The translations under genes were made by a program, and so were the position numbers. Below are positions 19,501 to 30,299 of a stretch of DNA of 64,000 nt, one piece after another; position 1 is the first letter of the stretch, and each line of letters opens with the position of its first letter. The notes below the pieces were generated by a model. It searched no databases and had not been told where the DNA came from. It saw only the letters and a program-made list of their open reading frames with translations. The DNA is from Isoetes taiwanensis (Eukaryota > Streptophyta > Lycopodiopsida > Isoetales > Isoetaceae), in the NCBI GenBank assembly GCA_021234155.1, contig JAJEKV010000059.1, positions 2,186,182 through 2,250,181 on the forward strand, in the 5' to 3' direction.

Positions 19501-22500
19501 TGGGGTTTGGACTCTCCCGTCTGGTGTGGCGGTTGTGCGAGGTCCTAGCCTTTTGCAAGCTCGGCAGGCCAACAACAGGCTGCCCGAACTGCTCCACTGG
19601 CTACTCTTTGGTCCAAACCATGTCCGAAAATTTAGAAAGTTGGCCTGTATGCTGGTGATGACCTAAGAAACCAGCTGGCAGAAAATTAGAATTTAATTAC
19701 ATACTATGCATTAATTATAAATTTATGAATGTGTTGCTACCACAAAAGCGGCCTTGGACTTCCAATTGCCACATCGGGAGGAGGACAGATCCAAGCTCTG
19801 TTCCGTCAGTTCCCCTGGCTTCGTAACTCCAACTGCAGCTTCTTGGCCAAGTCCCAAGTGCAAAAGACCAAGAATCGGCTCCCGAAAGGTAAACCCTTCT
19901 AGAACATGGCAAACCACAGGGTTTACGTTCAGGAGGCCCTGTCCTTCTCAAATTCGACCAGGACCTTGCCCCGTGTGTTGACCTAGAAGGGGGATCTTGA
20001 ACCAGAGTACGGACTCAAAAAACCCCGCCGAAGCAGTTTTCCCCAAACGTCCTCTTCCAAAGGCCCCGGCAATGGACGGGCAACTTCCCCTCTTCGGAAT
20101 CGTGATTTGGCTCTGCCAATGGACTCGTAACATCAACATTACCCTAGGGACGAAGTTTCGTGGCCATTGGACCAACCCTTCTCGAAGAAGCGCCAAAGTA
20201 GCTCAAATCCAACAAACACGTAGCCAATTGACCTAGGATGTGGATGCTGGATACCTCCGTGTCGGGCGTAAGTGTTTCTTTCTTTTGCAAAATTGACTGT
20301 GTGACTTGCTCCTTAGGGTAATTTTGCCATTCCGGACGACATGACGAAGCCAGATCGCCAATCCGGAGCATCCACGATGCCCAAAAGACAAAGAACTTGG
20401 GTTTCTACACAGTTGCCTGCAGGACGCTTCGCGGTTTGACAAGCTCTCTCAGACGGATCTTCAATCTTTGCACCTTGCCGAAGAAGGAATCTTGTAGGGA
20501 GGATTCAACGGTCGGTTTGGGGAACCGAGCTCCAGGATGTTGGTCATTAGCGTATGCCCCTCCGGGGAGCCCTGCCAAGAAAGGCTACCTCGGGAACTTG
20601 TTTGGAGTCCAGATCCTGGGGTTTGGACTCTCCCGTCTGGTGTGGCGGTTGTGCGAGGTCCTAGCCTTTTTTGTCTTGGGGAAGGGTGCAAACTCGGCAG
20701 GCAAACAACAGGCTGCCCGAACTGCTCCAATGCCCACTCTTTGGTACAAACCATGTCCGAAAATTTAGAAAGTTGGCCCGTATGCTGGTGATGACCTAAG
20801 AAACTAGCTGGCAGAAAATGAATGTCTTGCTACCACAAAAGCGCCTCGGACTTCCAATTGCCACATCGGGAGGAGGGCAGATCCAAACTCCGTTCGTCGG
20901 TTCCCCTGGCTTTGTGACTCCAACTGCAGCTTTTCGGCCAAGTCCCAAGTGCAAAAGACCAAGAATCGGCCCCCGAAAGGTAAACCCTTCTAGAACATGG
21001 CAAACCACAAGGTTTACGTTCAGGAGGCCCTGTCCTTCTCAAATTCGACCAGGACCTTGCCCCGTGTGTTGACCTAGAAGGGGGGTCTTGACGTCAGAGT
21101 ACGGACACAAAAGACCCCGCCGAAGCAGTTTTCCCCAAACGTCCTCTTCCAAAGGTCCCGGCAATGGACGGGCAACTTCCCCTCTTCGGAATCGTGATTT
21201 GGCTCGCCAATGGACTCGTAACATCAACATTACCCTAGGGACGAAGTTTCGTGGCCAGTGGACCAACCCTTCTCGAAGAAGCGTCAAAGTAGCTCAAATC
21301 CCACAAACACGTAGTCAATTGACCTAGGATGTGGATGTTGGATACCTCCGTGTCGGGCGTAAGTGTTTCTTTCTTTTGCAAAATTGACTGTGTGACTTGC
21401 TCCTTAGTGTAATTTTGCCATTCCGGACGACATGATGAAGCCGGATCGCCAATCCGGAGCATCCACGATGCCCAAAAGACAAAGAACTTGGGTTTCTACA
21501 CAGTTGCCTGCAGGACGCTTTGCCGTTTGACAAGTTCTCTCGGACGGATATTCGATCTTTTGCACCTGGCCGAAGAAGGGATCTTGAAGGGAGGATTCAA
21601 CGGTCGGATTAGGGAACCGAACTCCAGGATGTTGGTCATTAGCGTATGCCCCTCCGGGGAGCCCTGCCAAGAAACGCTACCTCGGGAACTTGTTTGGAGT
21701 CCAGATCCTGGGGTTTGGACTCTCCCGTCTGGTGTGGCGGTTGTGCGAGGTCCTAGCCTTTTTTGTCTTGGGGAAGGGTGCAAGCTCGGCAGGCCAACAA
21801 CAGGCTGCCCGAACTGCTCCACTGCCTACTCTTTGGTCCAAACCATGTCCAAAAATTTAGAAAGTTGGCCTGTATGCTGGTGATGACCTAAGAAACCAGC
21901 TGGCAGAAAATTAGAATTTAATTACATACTATGCATTAATTATAAATTTATGAATGTGTTGCTACCACAAAAGCGGCCTCGGACTTCCAATTGCCACATC
22001 GGGAGGAGGACAGATCCAAGCTCTGTTCGCCGGTTCCCCGGCCGTGACTCCAAGCTGCAGACTTTCGGCCAAGTCCCAAGTGCAAAAGACCAAGAATCGC
22101 CCCGAAAGGTAAACCCTTCTAGAACATGGCAAACCCACGGGGGTTTACGTTCGAGGGGCCCCTGTCCTTCTCGAGATTCGACCAGGACCTTGCCCCCGTG
22201 TGTTGACCTAGAAGGGGATCTTGAACCAAATGCGGACTCAAAAAACCCCGCCGAAGCAGTTTTCCCCAAACGTCCTCTTCCAAAGGCCCCGGCAATGGAC
22301 GGGCAACTTCCCCTCTTCGGAATCGTGATTTGGCTCTGCCAATGGACTCGTAACATCAACATGACCCTAGGGACGAAGTTTCGTGGCCATTTGACCAACC
22401 CTTCTCGAAGAAGCGCCAAAGTAGCTCAAATCCAACAAACACGTAGTCAATTGGCCTAGGATGTGGATGCTGGATACCTCCGTGTCGGGCGCAAATGTTT

Positions 22501-24232
22501 CCTTATTTTGCAAAATTGACTGTGTGACTCGCCACCTAGGGTAATTTCGCCATTCCAGACGACATGACGAAGCTGGATCGCCAATCCAAAGCATCCACGA
22601 TGCTCGAAGACAAAGAACTTGGGTTTCTACACAGTTGCCTGCAGGATGCTTCGCGGTTTGACAAGCTCCCTCAGACGGATCTTCAATCTTTGCACCTGGC
22701 CGAAGAAGGAATCTTGAAGGGAGGATTCAACGGTCGGTTTGGGGAACCGAGCTCCAGGATGTTGGTCATTAGCGTATGCCCCTCCGGGGAGCCCTGCCAA
22801 GAAAGGCTACCTCGGAAAGTTGTTTGGAGTCCAGATCCTGGGGTTTGGACTCTCCCATCTGGTGTGGCGGTTGTGCGAGGTCCTAGCCTTTTTTGTCTTG
22901 GGGAAGGGTGCAAGCTCGGCAGACCAACAACAGGCTGCCCGAACTGCTCCAATTCCCACTCTTTGGTACAAACCATGTCCGAAAATTTAGAAAGTTGGCC
23001 CGTATGCTGGTGATGACCTAAGAAACTAGCTGGCAGAAAATGAATGTCTTGCTACCACAAAAGCGGCCTCGGACTTCCAATTGCCACATCGGGAGGAGGA
23101 CAGATCCAAACTCCATTCTGTCAGTTCCCCTAGCTTCGTGACTCCAACTGCAGCTTTTCGGCCAAGTCCCAAGTGCAAAAGACCAAGAATCGGCCCCCGA
23201 AAGGTAAACCCTTCTAGAACATAGCAAACCACAAGGTTTACGTTCAGGAGGCCCTGTCCTTCTTAGATTCGACCAGGACCTTGCCCCGTGTGTTGGCCTA
23301 GAAGGGGGGTCTTGACGCCAGAGTACGGACCCAAAAAACCCCGCCGAAGCAGTTTTCCCCAAACGTCCTCTTCCAAAGGTCCCGGCAATGGACGGGCAAC
23401 TTCCCCTCTTCAGAATCGTGATTTGGCTCGCCAATGGACTCGTAACATCAACATTACCCTAGGGACGAAGTTTCGTGGCCAGTGGACCAACCCTTCTCGA
23501 AGAAGTGCCAAAGTAGCTCAAATCCAACAAGCACGTAGTCAATTGACCTAGGATGTGGATGCTGGATACCTCCGTGTCGGGCATAAGTGTTTCTTTCTTT
23601 TGCAAAATTGACTGTGGCTTGCTCCTTAGGGTAATTTTGCCATTCCGGACGACATGACGAAGCCGGGTCGCCAATCCGGAGCATCCACGATGCCCAAAAG
23701 ACAAAGAACTTGGGTTTCTACACAGTTGCCTGCAGGACGCTTCGCGGTTGACAAGTTCTCTCGGACGGATATTCGATCTTTTGCACCTGGCCGAAGAAGG
23801 GATCTTGAAGGGAGGATTCAACGGTCGGATTGGGGAACCGAACTCCAGGATGTTGGTCATTAGCGTATGCCCCTCCAGGGAGCCCTACCAAGAAACGCTA
23901 CCACGGGAACTTGTTTGGAGTCCAGATCCTGGGGTTTGGACTCTCCCGTCTGGTGTGGCGGTTGTGTGAGGTTCTAGCCTTTTTTGCCTTGGGGAAGGGT
24001 GCAAGCTCGGCAGGCCAACAACAGGCTGCCCGAACTGCTCCAATGCCCACTCTTTGGTCCAAACCATGTCCGAAAATATAGAAAGTTGGTCTGTATGCTG
24101 GTGATGACCTAAGAAACCAGCTGGCAGAAAATCAGAATTTAATTACATACTATGCATTAATTACGAATTTATGAATGTCTTGCTACCACAAAAGCGGCCT
24201 CGGACTTCCAATTGCCACATCGGGAGGAGGAC
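16572..24232. repeat. Tandem array of seven ~1.09-1.13 kb units
   Basis: Using GGATGTGGATGCTGGATACC as a marker, units recur at 16851, 17985, 19119, 20236, 21327, 22459 and 23551. The spacings are 1134, 1134, 1117, 1091, 1132 and 1092 bp. The array opens at about 16572 (ACCTTGCCCCGTGTGTTGAC) and ends inside a unit near 24232 (ATCGGGAGGAGGACA). Identity between units is very high. Open frames of 60-130 codons recur in several frames and strands because the sequence is GC-rich and copied. Their starts and stops differ between copies, and I see no protein family in them. Each unit carries a GTAAGT-like and a TCCTTAG sequence about 50 bp apart. The array looks like a satellite-like expansion inside a retroelement. 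Confidence 0.9.
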
Positions 24233-24389
24233 ATTGGCCTTCAACTCTATAGTCCCTCAAGTGTTGATGACTTCGGGCTCGAGATCTTATTCTGGCTGAA
24301 CGAGACCTCTGAATGATGTGTATGTTATGATATTCATTTGTAGATGTATTCTCTTTTTGGAAAGCTGACTGAAGATATTATCTTCTATT
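24233..24389. other. Short unique stretch after the tandem array
   Basis: The repeat unit breaks off at about 24232 and the following sequence resembles nothing else in the window. No gene seen. Confidence 0.4.
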
Positions 24390-24607
24390 ATCAATATAAT
24401 AGAAGATATGGCACTATTAGAACTAGCTTCTCCGTCCTGCATTATATTCCATATCCGCTGCAAAAACTTTTCTACTAATAAAGAAAACATTTCACATAAA
24501 TCTGCTCTTTCTTTTTCAGCAGAAAAGTTTTTGCAGCGATAGATATGGAATGTAATGCAGGACGGAGAAGTTAGTTTTAATAGTGCCATATCTTCTATTA
24601 GATTGAT
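24390..24607. repeat. 218 bp foldback (about 85-bp arms, 44-nt loop), MITE- or MIR-like
   Basis: The left arm (24390-24474, ATCAATATAATAGAAGATAT...CTGCAAAAACTTTTC) is repeated in inverse at 24519-24607 with about 90% identity. Mismatches are mostly single bases. The shape fits either a small MITE or a plant miRNA precursor. I do not see a clear target duplication. Confidence 0.8.
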
Positions 24608-24677
24608 TGGTTTGCAAAATCCAAGTTTTTAATCCAAGAAATGTTACAATGTTTCACTTATTTCTGCTTCTAGATCC

Positions 24678-24869
24678 TCACATAATTATTTCACTTGAAT
24701 TTTCCAATCTTTTTTGATGAGCGACCGCTTCAACCATCATTTTTCGTCCCTTTTTCATTTCAGCCCTGATTTGTTTCTTATATTTTGGAGCTTCAACATC
24801 CAGATCAAGATCATCCAAATATTTATAATTGACGCCACGTCGCAGGCGACGTGTAGTCAACGGTCGCAT
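24678..24869 (-). CDS. Exon-like fragment, unknown, lysine/glutamate-rich C-terminus
   Basis: The minus frame reads NYKYLDDLDLDVEAPKYKKQ, then IRAEMKKGRKMMVEAV and KRLENSSEIIM with a stop. The composition looks coding (charged helix, no low complexity). The first codons overlap the GACGTC repeats, so the ATG at 24869 is doubtful and a splice acceptor is more likely. It might be the last exon of a gene of the surrounding element. Family unknown. Confidence 0.3.
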   Translation of the reverse strand: MRPLTTRRLRRGVNYKYLDDLDLDVEAPKYKKQIRAEMKKGRKMMVEAVAHQKRLENSSEIIM

Positions 24870-24992
24870 GCCACGTCAGCCAACCGTTGGCTCCAGCTGG
24901 ACACCGTAAAATACGTGGCCCTGACATTTGTGTCAGACGTCGCATGCGACGTGACGTTGCATGCAACGTCTCAACGACTACGAAAATTCCTC

Positions 24993-24999
24993 TATAAAT
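24993..24999 (+). promoter_or_regulatory. TATA box of the small gene at 25095
   Basis: CCTCTATAAATCTTTCC, followed by a long CT-rich leader (repeated TTCTTCTTCTCATTCTTGTC) and an ATG at 25095. This is a typical plant promoter-leader arrangement. Confidence 0.65.
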
Positions 25000-25094
25000 C
25001 TTTCCTTCATTCCTCTTCTTCTTCTCATTCTTGTCTCTTCCTCCATCCCCGCTTCTTACATTCTTGTCTTCCTCTTCTCATTCTTGTCTCTGAG

Positions 25095-25380
25095 ATGGCC
25101 AAATTCAAAACCACTCCTAGGAGGGGCCAGCCCCAACCCCAGCCCCCCCCAGCCCCAGCCCCCGCCCCAGCCCTCCCGGGTTCCGGTCGAGTCCGAGGAG
25201 GTTACATCTGCCAGACAGCCCGGCATGCGAATGACATGCATTGCCAAATTTTCATGCTTGGAGGTGGAGCAGTTGGTGAGCCAGGGAGCTCAACTTTCAG
25301 AGAGAGTGCAGGATTGGGTTGATGAAGTCCAGCAAGGGGACGAGCGCCACTTGCAGATGACCATGGAAGCCGGGAGCTGA
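25095..25380 (+). pseudogene. Small proline-rich protein gene with a frameshift in a C run
   Basis: The ATG at 25095 (MAKFKTTPRRGQPQPQPPP) follows a TATA box and a CT-rich leader. A proline/alanine-rich segment comes from a CCCCAGCC tract. Past that tract the coding-looking frame shifts: RVPVESEEVTSARQPG, then CLEVEQLVSQGAQLSERVQD, WVDEVQQGDERHLQMTM, and a TGA at 25378-25380. The first frame has no such character after the tract. A base gained or lost in the C run probably broke the gene, or the start lies elsewhere. The intact product would be about 95 residues with an acidic helical C-terminus. No family recognised. Confidence 0.45.
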
Positions 25381-25687
25381 AGATGCCCCCTCCAAATTAC
25401 TTCTCTTAGTTCTCTTTTACTTCTTTTAGTTCTTTTAGTCATATGCTATTGAACATTTTTTGGTTTGGCTTTTACTAAATTGTAAAATATATAAATTGTA
25501 AAAGTTTGGCTTCTTTCTAGCTTTTTGGTTGAAAAAAAAAGTTTGGTTTTTACTAAATTGTAAAATATGTAAATTGTAAAAGTTCGGTTTTTTACACAAT
25601 TGTAAAATTTCTAAACTCTAAACCCTAGCAATAAATAAACTTTTACATTGTAGAGCAAATATTTTTAATTTACAATGTATTGTATTG
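25381..25687. other. 3' flank of the small gene, AT-rich, no gene
   Basis: Contains a TTTGGTTTTTACTAAATTGT motif group repeated three times (25460-25600) and AATAAATAAA-like sequence that could serve polyadenylation. Confidence 0.4.
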
Positions 25688-26214
25688 CTAAAAGTAAAGA
25701 AGGGCTCCTAGCTGAACCAACGCGTCATGCTCCTCAACGGCGATGTTAATATTTTGTGCCGTGAAGTCTTTCACTCTTCCATTCCCCGCAAAAGATAGCT
25801 CCGAGTCGAGTATGTCAGGGTGCCTTGTTGTTGACCGTAGTATAATGTCAATCTCACTTTTCCTATAAAACCTCCAAACCTTGACCACCTGTTCGAGAAC
25901 GACGGTCATCCTGTCGTCCATTTCACGGGTCTGTAGCAATGCCCTCAATGCCTTCTCGCCAATCATATACTTCTTTAACACCTATATCAGCGGGCGCCTC
26001 CGGAAGTAGAAGGTCGTTCACAAAAGATTCTCTGCCTTCTCATTCTCTCAACCTCTCCTACATCAAGCTATAGTTCAGAAAACCGAGAGAATACAATCAA
26101 GTGTATAAACTATGAAGAGTATAGCCTTACTTGCGAAGACGGGTCGCATTCCCTCATCTGCTCGAATCTGCTATCTTCACCTCCTCCTGAATCTGGTTCA
26201 AGCGTCGGAGCATT
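25688..26214 (-). pseudogene. Broken multi-exon gene fragment, unknown family
   Basis: From right to left on the minus strand: an exon-like APTLEPDSGGGEDSRFEQMR with CDPSSQ ending at a GTAAGG donor; an acceptor CTTGATGTAG; a stretch reading ESFVNDLLLPEAPADI; then after a frame change LKKYMIGEKALRALLQTREM, MTVVLEQVVKVWRFYRKSE, TRHPDILDSELSFAGNGR and EEHDALVQLGALLYF with a TAG at 25688. The last part is a clean 97-codon frame. The pieces look like one gene with small indels. It lies opposite the small + gene in the GACGTC element and may be a captured host gene or an element protein. Confidence 0.4.
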
Positions 26215-26636
26215 GCTTCCATGTCCATAGCAAGGAAATCGAGAAAGGAAGGAAAGCAAGGTAGGAAAACGAGAAAGGAAGTTTCAGCAAAGAAAAAAAT
26301 ACGCTAACAAGTTTTATAGATTTTGTGGGTGTCGCACGCGACGTCATGAAAACGGTCACACGCCACGTCATGACCCGTAGGCGACACGTACGCACATGAC
26401 CATGACACGCGGCAGATGTGTACGATCGACGTCATGTCGCTTGCAACGTCGCGTCGTTATAAACGTCGCAGGTCGTCGTATGCGACGTGGTGGCGACGTA
26501 CTTGCGACGTCACGTCGCACTGACGTCGTTATGTGCCGTAATTAGCGACGTCGTGTCGCACAGACGTCGAAACCCGACGTCGCTAAAAACGTGTTCTCTT
26601 GTTGTGTCAGCGGACAAGGGAGATTCATTCGTCAAA

Positions 26637-26830
26637 AATAGGTCTAAAAATACCATGTTTACAAAGCTCGGGAAAATGGGTCAATGGAATAATCCTAATT
26701 ATATATGGTGTGCCACCTTGGGCAGACCCCAAATAAATTCCTGCCAAAGTATAATCTCTATTGGCTGCCTCAGTTCATAAAGACCAAGATGAGCCATGGT
26801 TACACCATGGTTACTCCTTGTAACCAACTT
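26637..26830 (-). pseudogene. Possible Ty3/gypsy integrase scrap
   Basis: The minus frame reads LGLYELRQPIEIILWQEFIW then GLPKVAHHI. This lines up with the stretch between the integrase zinc finger and the first catalytic aspartate of Ty3/gypsy elements (GLLQPLPIP..W..I.MDF..GLPK), but the MDF aspartate is absent and a stop follows. Orientation is opposite to the large element around it. Weak call from a short match. Confidence 0.35.
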
Positions 26831-27485
26831 TTCATTTTTGGAAGTCCACAAAACAGTATTAGGCAGACATGACACCGGTATACTCTACCTTTACAATGGT
26901 AACAATGATTTGCGAAAAGCAAATATCCCATCCATAAGCTATAATTGGAGCAACCCATCAATTCCTGCTCTATTATTGGCTCAGTTGTAAGGTATGGTGA
27001 CAGCTACTGCATGATAAAACCTAGCCCTAATAATCACCTAGTTAAATAAATTAGAGCCAATGCAATAAAAAAAAAAAAATCATCAAGAGGGGATGGTCCC
27101 TCAAAACCACATCTTTACTTAATTCTATAGATTATAGAACTAATGAATTTCGACATGCGGGTCAGTAGAGTCACGTGGATGCTGCAGAGTCGCGTATGGA
27201 GTTACCACCTATGGGAGGAGACTTCAACATCCTCTTGTTTGTTTTGTTATGTGTGTTTCATGGTCCACTGAGCACCAATTGTGAGTTATTGTTATGCTAT
27301 CTGTGATAAGGGTCCGGCCTAAACTATCTATCTCGTTTTGCAATCCTTTCTATGGAAATGAGCTTCGGCTCGAACTTTCCTTATGATAATGTCAAGTAAA
27401 TGATATACTACTTATAATTATAATCTCTCTTTTAATTTCTAGTAATAATTATTCCCTACACTAATGCTGAGGACAGCATTATTCC
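26831..27485. other. Remainder of the large element's interior, no gene
   Basis: AT-rich with a poly(A) run at 27068. I see no continuous coding up to the polypurine tract. CTGAGGACAGCATTATT at about 27468 has a counterpart (reverse strand) beside the LTR at 55959, so it belongs to the element family's 3' region. Confidence 0.4.
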
Positions 27486-27498
27486 AAGGGGGGGAGAA
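27486..27498 (+). promoter_or_regulatory. Polypurine tract before the right LTR
   Basis: AAGGGGGGGAGAA directly precedes the TG of the right LTR, the expected start site for plus-strand DNA synthesis. Confidence 0.8.
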
Positions 27499-29159
27499 TG
27501 TGACGTTCCACGTATTTGTACGGTATACACATGTATAAATACTGTGTATACGTACTGCATACCGTGATACGTCACGTATAAGGTTAGTACATTCACTCAC
27601 TTAACCAACAAGGGGTTAGCTAGAAATTATATTAAACCATTAGTTGTTAACTATTGGTTATAGGGGGGACATGGGGACACGTGGCACTTGGGGGTTGACT
27701 AGGTTGACCAAAAGTGGACACACGTGCCAACCCTTAAGAAAAGTGTATGTATCCTAGGTGCTTGGGCAAACTAAGAGTAGATGCTAAACATAGATAGCCA
27801 CCTAACCTATTCTAGTTGGCCAAGGGAAGATTGCCTAATCTAGCCTAAGTGATCCAACCCCAAATCGATTAGGGGGAGATTAGTTCAAGCTTACTTGCTG
27901 CTCAGCTGCTACCGCCCCCAGAATCTCCAGACCAGCAGACCAGCTTACACCCAGCATCATCTAACTACCAGACAAGAAGGATGATGGATAACTCCAGCCC
28001 GGATACCGGTTAGTACTTTGGCAATTCTTGTTGTTTTTACTGACACTTCTTCGTTAGATGGATGAGTAAATTCAATTCTTTTGTCTTTTAGTGATAGATG
28101 GATGCTAGATGCTGTTATTCTATGGTTGGACTGTTCTTTTTCTGCTTCTCCTGTGATTGTGGGTTAAGGGAAGGGTAGAGACCTAAAAGCTGGTTTTAGA
28201 GATGTTCCTAGCTTAAATCCCTTAGAACCCTGTTAAATTCAGCCTGTGTACAAGAGCCCACCTGGCTGTGGGGGCTATGGAGTGACTTAGCACCAAATAA
28301 CGGACATCATGGTGAAACGGGGGTGGAGCCTTGCTGACCGCGGGTACTGGGGCTCCTACAATGTGCTAGTCTTATAGTCGGTCACTGTGTGAGGGCTGAG
28401 TATGGGACTGACACCTCTTGGGTGTTCATTCGGGCCCCGAAAGGGCTGTGTGGCACTCGACAGGGGCGCTGAGGTGACCTGTGGATTTTGGGGGGTTAAA
28501 GTTGGGTACGAGTAGGGGTCGCTGTGGTGGCACTACTCTCTAGCACACCCATGCAACCATGATGATCCGGGGAGGGGACGCTTCCCTGACCTGCCTCAAC
28601 GAGCCCGGGGAGATGTAACCCGGAGTAGTCTCATAGGGTGATTCCATGAGATTGCGTCCTCGGAAGGCTATAGTCATTCCAGAGCGTGTTTCAGCCTATC
28701 TGCAAAGTGTGCACAGGAGGGGCGGATGGAGTGGACTACCCTAGCCATTGTTTTATGGCAGCCAATGCCATTGTCATGATTCCGTCTGCTGTTATCTTGA
28801 GACCGAGCCGTCAGTTGATTCCCTTGTGTCTGAGCCCAGGATAGAGCTATGGGGGGTGTAAATGTATTATTTATCATATATGTCTTTGTTATGGTCCTTG
28901 GAGATGGATGCTCCACCCATTATTGGGTGGTATATTATTTTGATATGTTATTGGGTACTAGCATGTATGTACGCTTCCGCGAAATAGGTTCCCATGGAAG
29001 GCGTGGGCGAATGACACCTCCGTGTCCTTCACCTGACATCTGGAATTATCCTGATGGTCCGAGTTAGACGGAGGGCCTTCCAGTGGTATGCTAGTATCAC
29101 GGAAGGGGATTTCCCATATTTATACGGTTGAGTACCGTATACGTTCAGGGAGCGTCACA
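27499..29159 (+). repeat. Right (3') LTR of the large element, 1,661 bp, intact
   Basis: Begins TGTGACGTTCC and ends GGGAGCGTCACA, followed by the GTAAA duplication at 29160. It aligns over its full length with 4710-6119 plus 16213-16465 and so shows the uninterrupted LTR. Near 28909 it reads GGATGCTCCACCC, the empty site of the nested element. Confidence 0.9.
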
Positions 29160-29408
29160 GTAAAGAATATAATCCACCTCAAAACTGGTAAACAAGCTTC
29201 CACTCTTGTTGAGAAATCCAGGGTTTAAGCGCAGTCTGAGTAGTATAAATCAGTATGTGCTTGTAATGGTCAGTAGATTTAGCCTCATTATGTTGTTTTT
29301 TCAGTTTGTACTCTATTTTGTCTGTGCGCTACAAATTTAGAACGCGTTCATCCGCGAAAAGTAATAGCATGACGGCAAAGTAAAATAAATTATATCGTCC
29401 TTGTTATC

Positions 29409-29702
29409 TTATGAATTTTGTGAAGATTGTGTACTTAGATCTCGGCCAACCACTGCAACACCATAAGCTTTGAATCCATCTATGTATACCTCAAGCGTGG
29501 TAGATTGCAATGAGTCGGTCGAAATATTGATCCCAAACCATGTCTCTTCACCCAATTCATTCCTCGAGGAGAGTGTTTTGAAATTGGCACTTTTAGGAAT
29601 ATCAAAACAAAATTCTTTTTTTTCTTGAAATTGACGGTTAATTCTGTTAAAACCCATTTCTTTGAAAAATCCTCTCGAAATTGCTTTCTTTGCAGGGATC
29701 AA
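29409..29702 (-). CDS. Hypothetical 97-residue frame
   Basis: Reads SNELGEETWFGINI-like and TTLEVYIDGFKAYGVAVVGR, which has the alternating pattern of a beta-sandwich strand pair. No start context, no splice sites I trust, no known family. It could be an exon remnant or chance. Confidence 0.2.
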   Translation of the reverse strand: MIPAKKAISRGFFKEMGFNRINRQFQEKKEFCFDIPKSANFKTLSSRNELGEETWFGINISTDSLQSTTLEVYIDGFKAYGVAVVGRDLSTQSSQNS

Positions 29703-29781
29703 AGCGAGATTTTCAGCAGCAGTCTGCTACCCCTGTAGAGGGTTAGCGCCTAGTTGGAGATCTCCAGATCTTTAGCTACAG

Positions 29782-30119
29782 ATGGAATGTAAAATTTTTA
29801 CCATTCTCAAGCAGAATTCCAAACTAACTTGTGGTTTTCTCAGTGGAAAAGAATCAGAGCTTTGGCACAATTTAATTTGCAAACCGATCTTTCCAGTGCA
29901 TCTCTTTTCTGTCGAATACTCTTTTACTCCCAGCACGGTAGAATTTGAAGTGGAGACCATAGAATCTTAGCTACAGGAATTTGTTGGTAATAAAAATATC
30001 TCGGCCACAGGGACCTTTTGGGTATTCAAGGACCTCAACCTTGACTTCAAAATTTCTGTAAAGGTATATAATGAAGAATTTTTTGGTGAATCAATGGAAT
30101 CATTGGAACCAGAAGACTG
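29782..30119 (+). pseudogene. Unknown gene fragment with one in-frame stop
   Basis: The frame runs from MECKIFTILKQNSKLTCGFL through ELWHNLICKPIFPVHLFSVE and TVEFEVETIES, has a TAG at 29968-29970, and continues in the same frame as FVGNKNISATGTFWVFKDLN, FKISVKVYNEEFFGESMESL to a TGA at 30117-30119. Composition is coding-like on both sides of the stop. Family not recognised. Confidence 0.3.
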
Positions 30120-30299
30120 AATTCCTATTTTTGGATGCAATTATGGGGCAATTGGTTTACCTTTTCTCTTTGTTGTAGACTAATTAGCCTTTTTTTTCCT
30201 ATTCTTCTCATTCGTGTAGGTAATTACTGTATTAGAAGAGGTACAGACCCGTCGTATATCCCTAAAGGGATGCCGCCTAGTGGTACGACGTTAAAAAAT

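Larger units (their letters stand above)
24825..26606. mobile_element. CACTA-like non-autonomous element with GACGTC palindromes (left end not found)
   Basis: The right end, ACGTGTTCTCTTGTTGTG, reads inward as CACAACAAGAGAACACGT, close to plant CACTA termini (CACTACAAGA...). Just inside it, 26330-26590 is full of GACGTC, GCGACGTC and CACGTC motifs in both orientations. A similar cluster lies at 24828-24970 (CGCAGGCGACGTG, GTCGCATGCGACGTGACG, TTGCATGCAACGTC). Such subterminal motif arrays are the transposase-binding zones of CACTA elements. Between the clusters lie a TATA-driven small gene (+) and exon-like pieces (minus). I could not find a matching left terminus, so the left boundary is approximate and it may be truncated. 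Confidence 0.5.
4710..29159 (+). mobile_element. Large LTR-bounded element without gag or pol (LARD-like), with nested insertions
   Basis: Two LTRs in the same orientation bound this unit. Both begin TGTGACGTTCC and end GCGTCACA, and a 5-bp target duplication GTAAA flanks them (4705-4709 and 29160-29164). A primer site TGGTATCAGAGCATGG follows the left LTR, and a purine tract precedes the right LTR. The interior (16466-27498) contains a seven-unit tandem array, a foldback, a patch of small genes with GACGTC palindromes, and a possible opposite-strand integrase scrap. I found no gag, protease, RT or RNase H of its own. The unit would depend on another element for movement. The left LTR is interrupted by a whole Ty3/gypsy element. 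Confidence 0.8.

Noticed and set aside
16572-24232. Recurring 60-160 codon open frames on both strands of the tandem array
   Set aside because: They recur because the unit is copied. Starts, stops and frames change with the small indels between units, several frames are open at once, and none has a recognisable motif.
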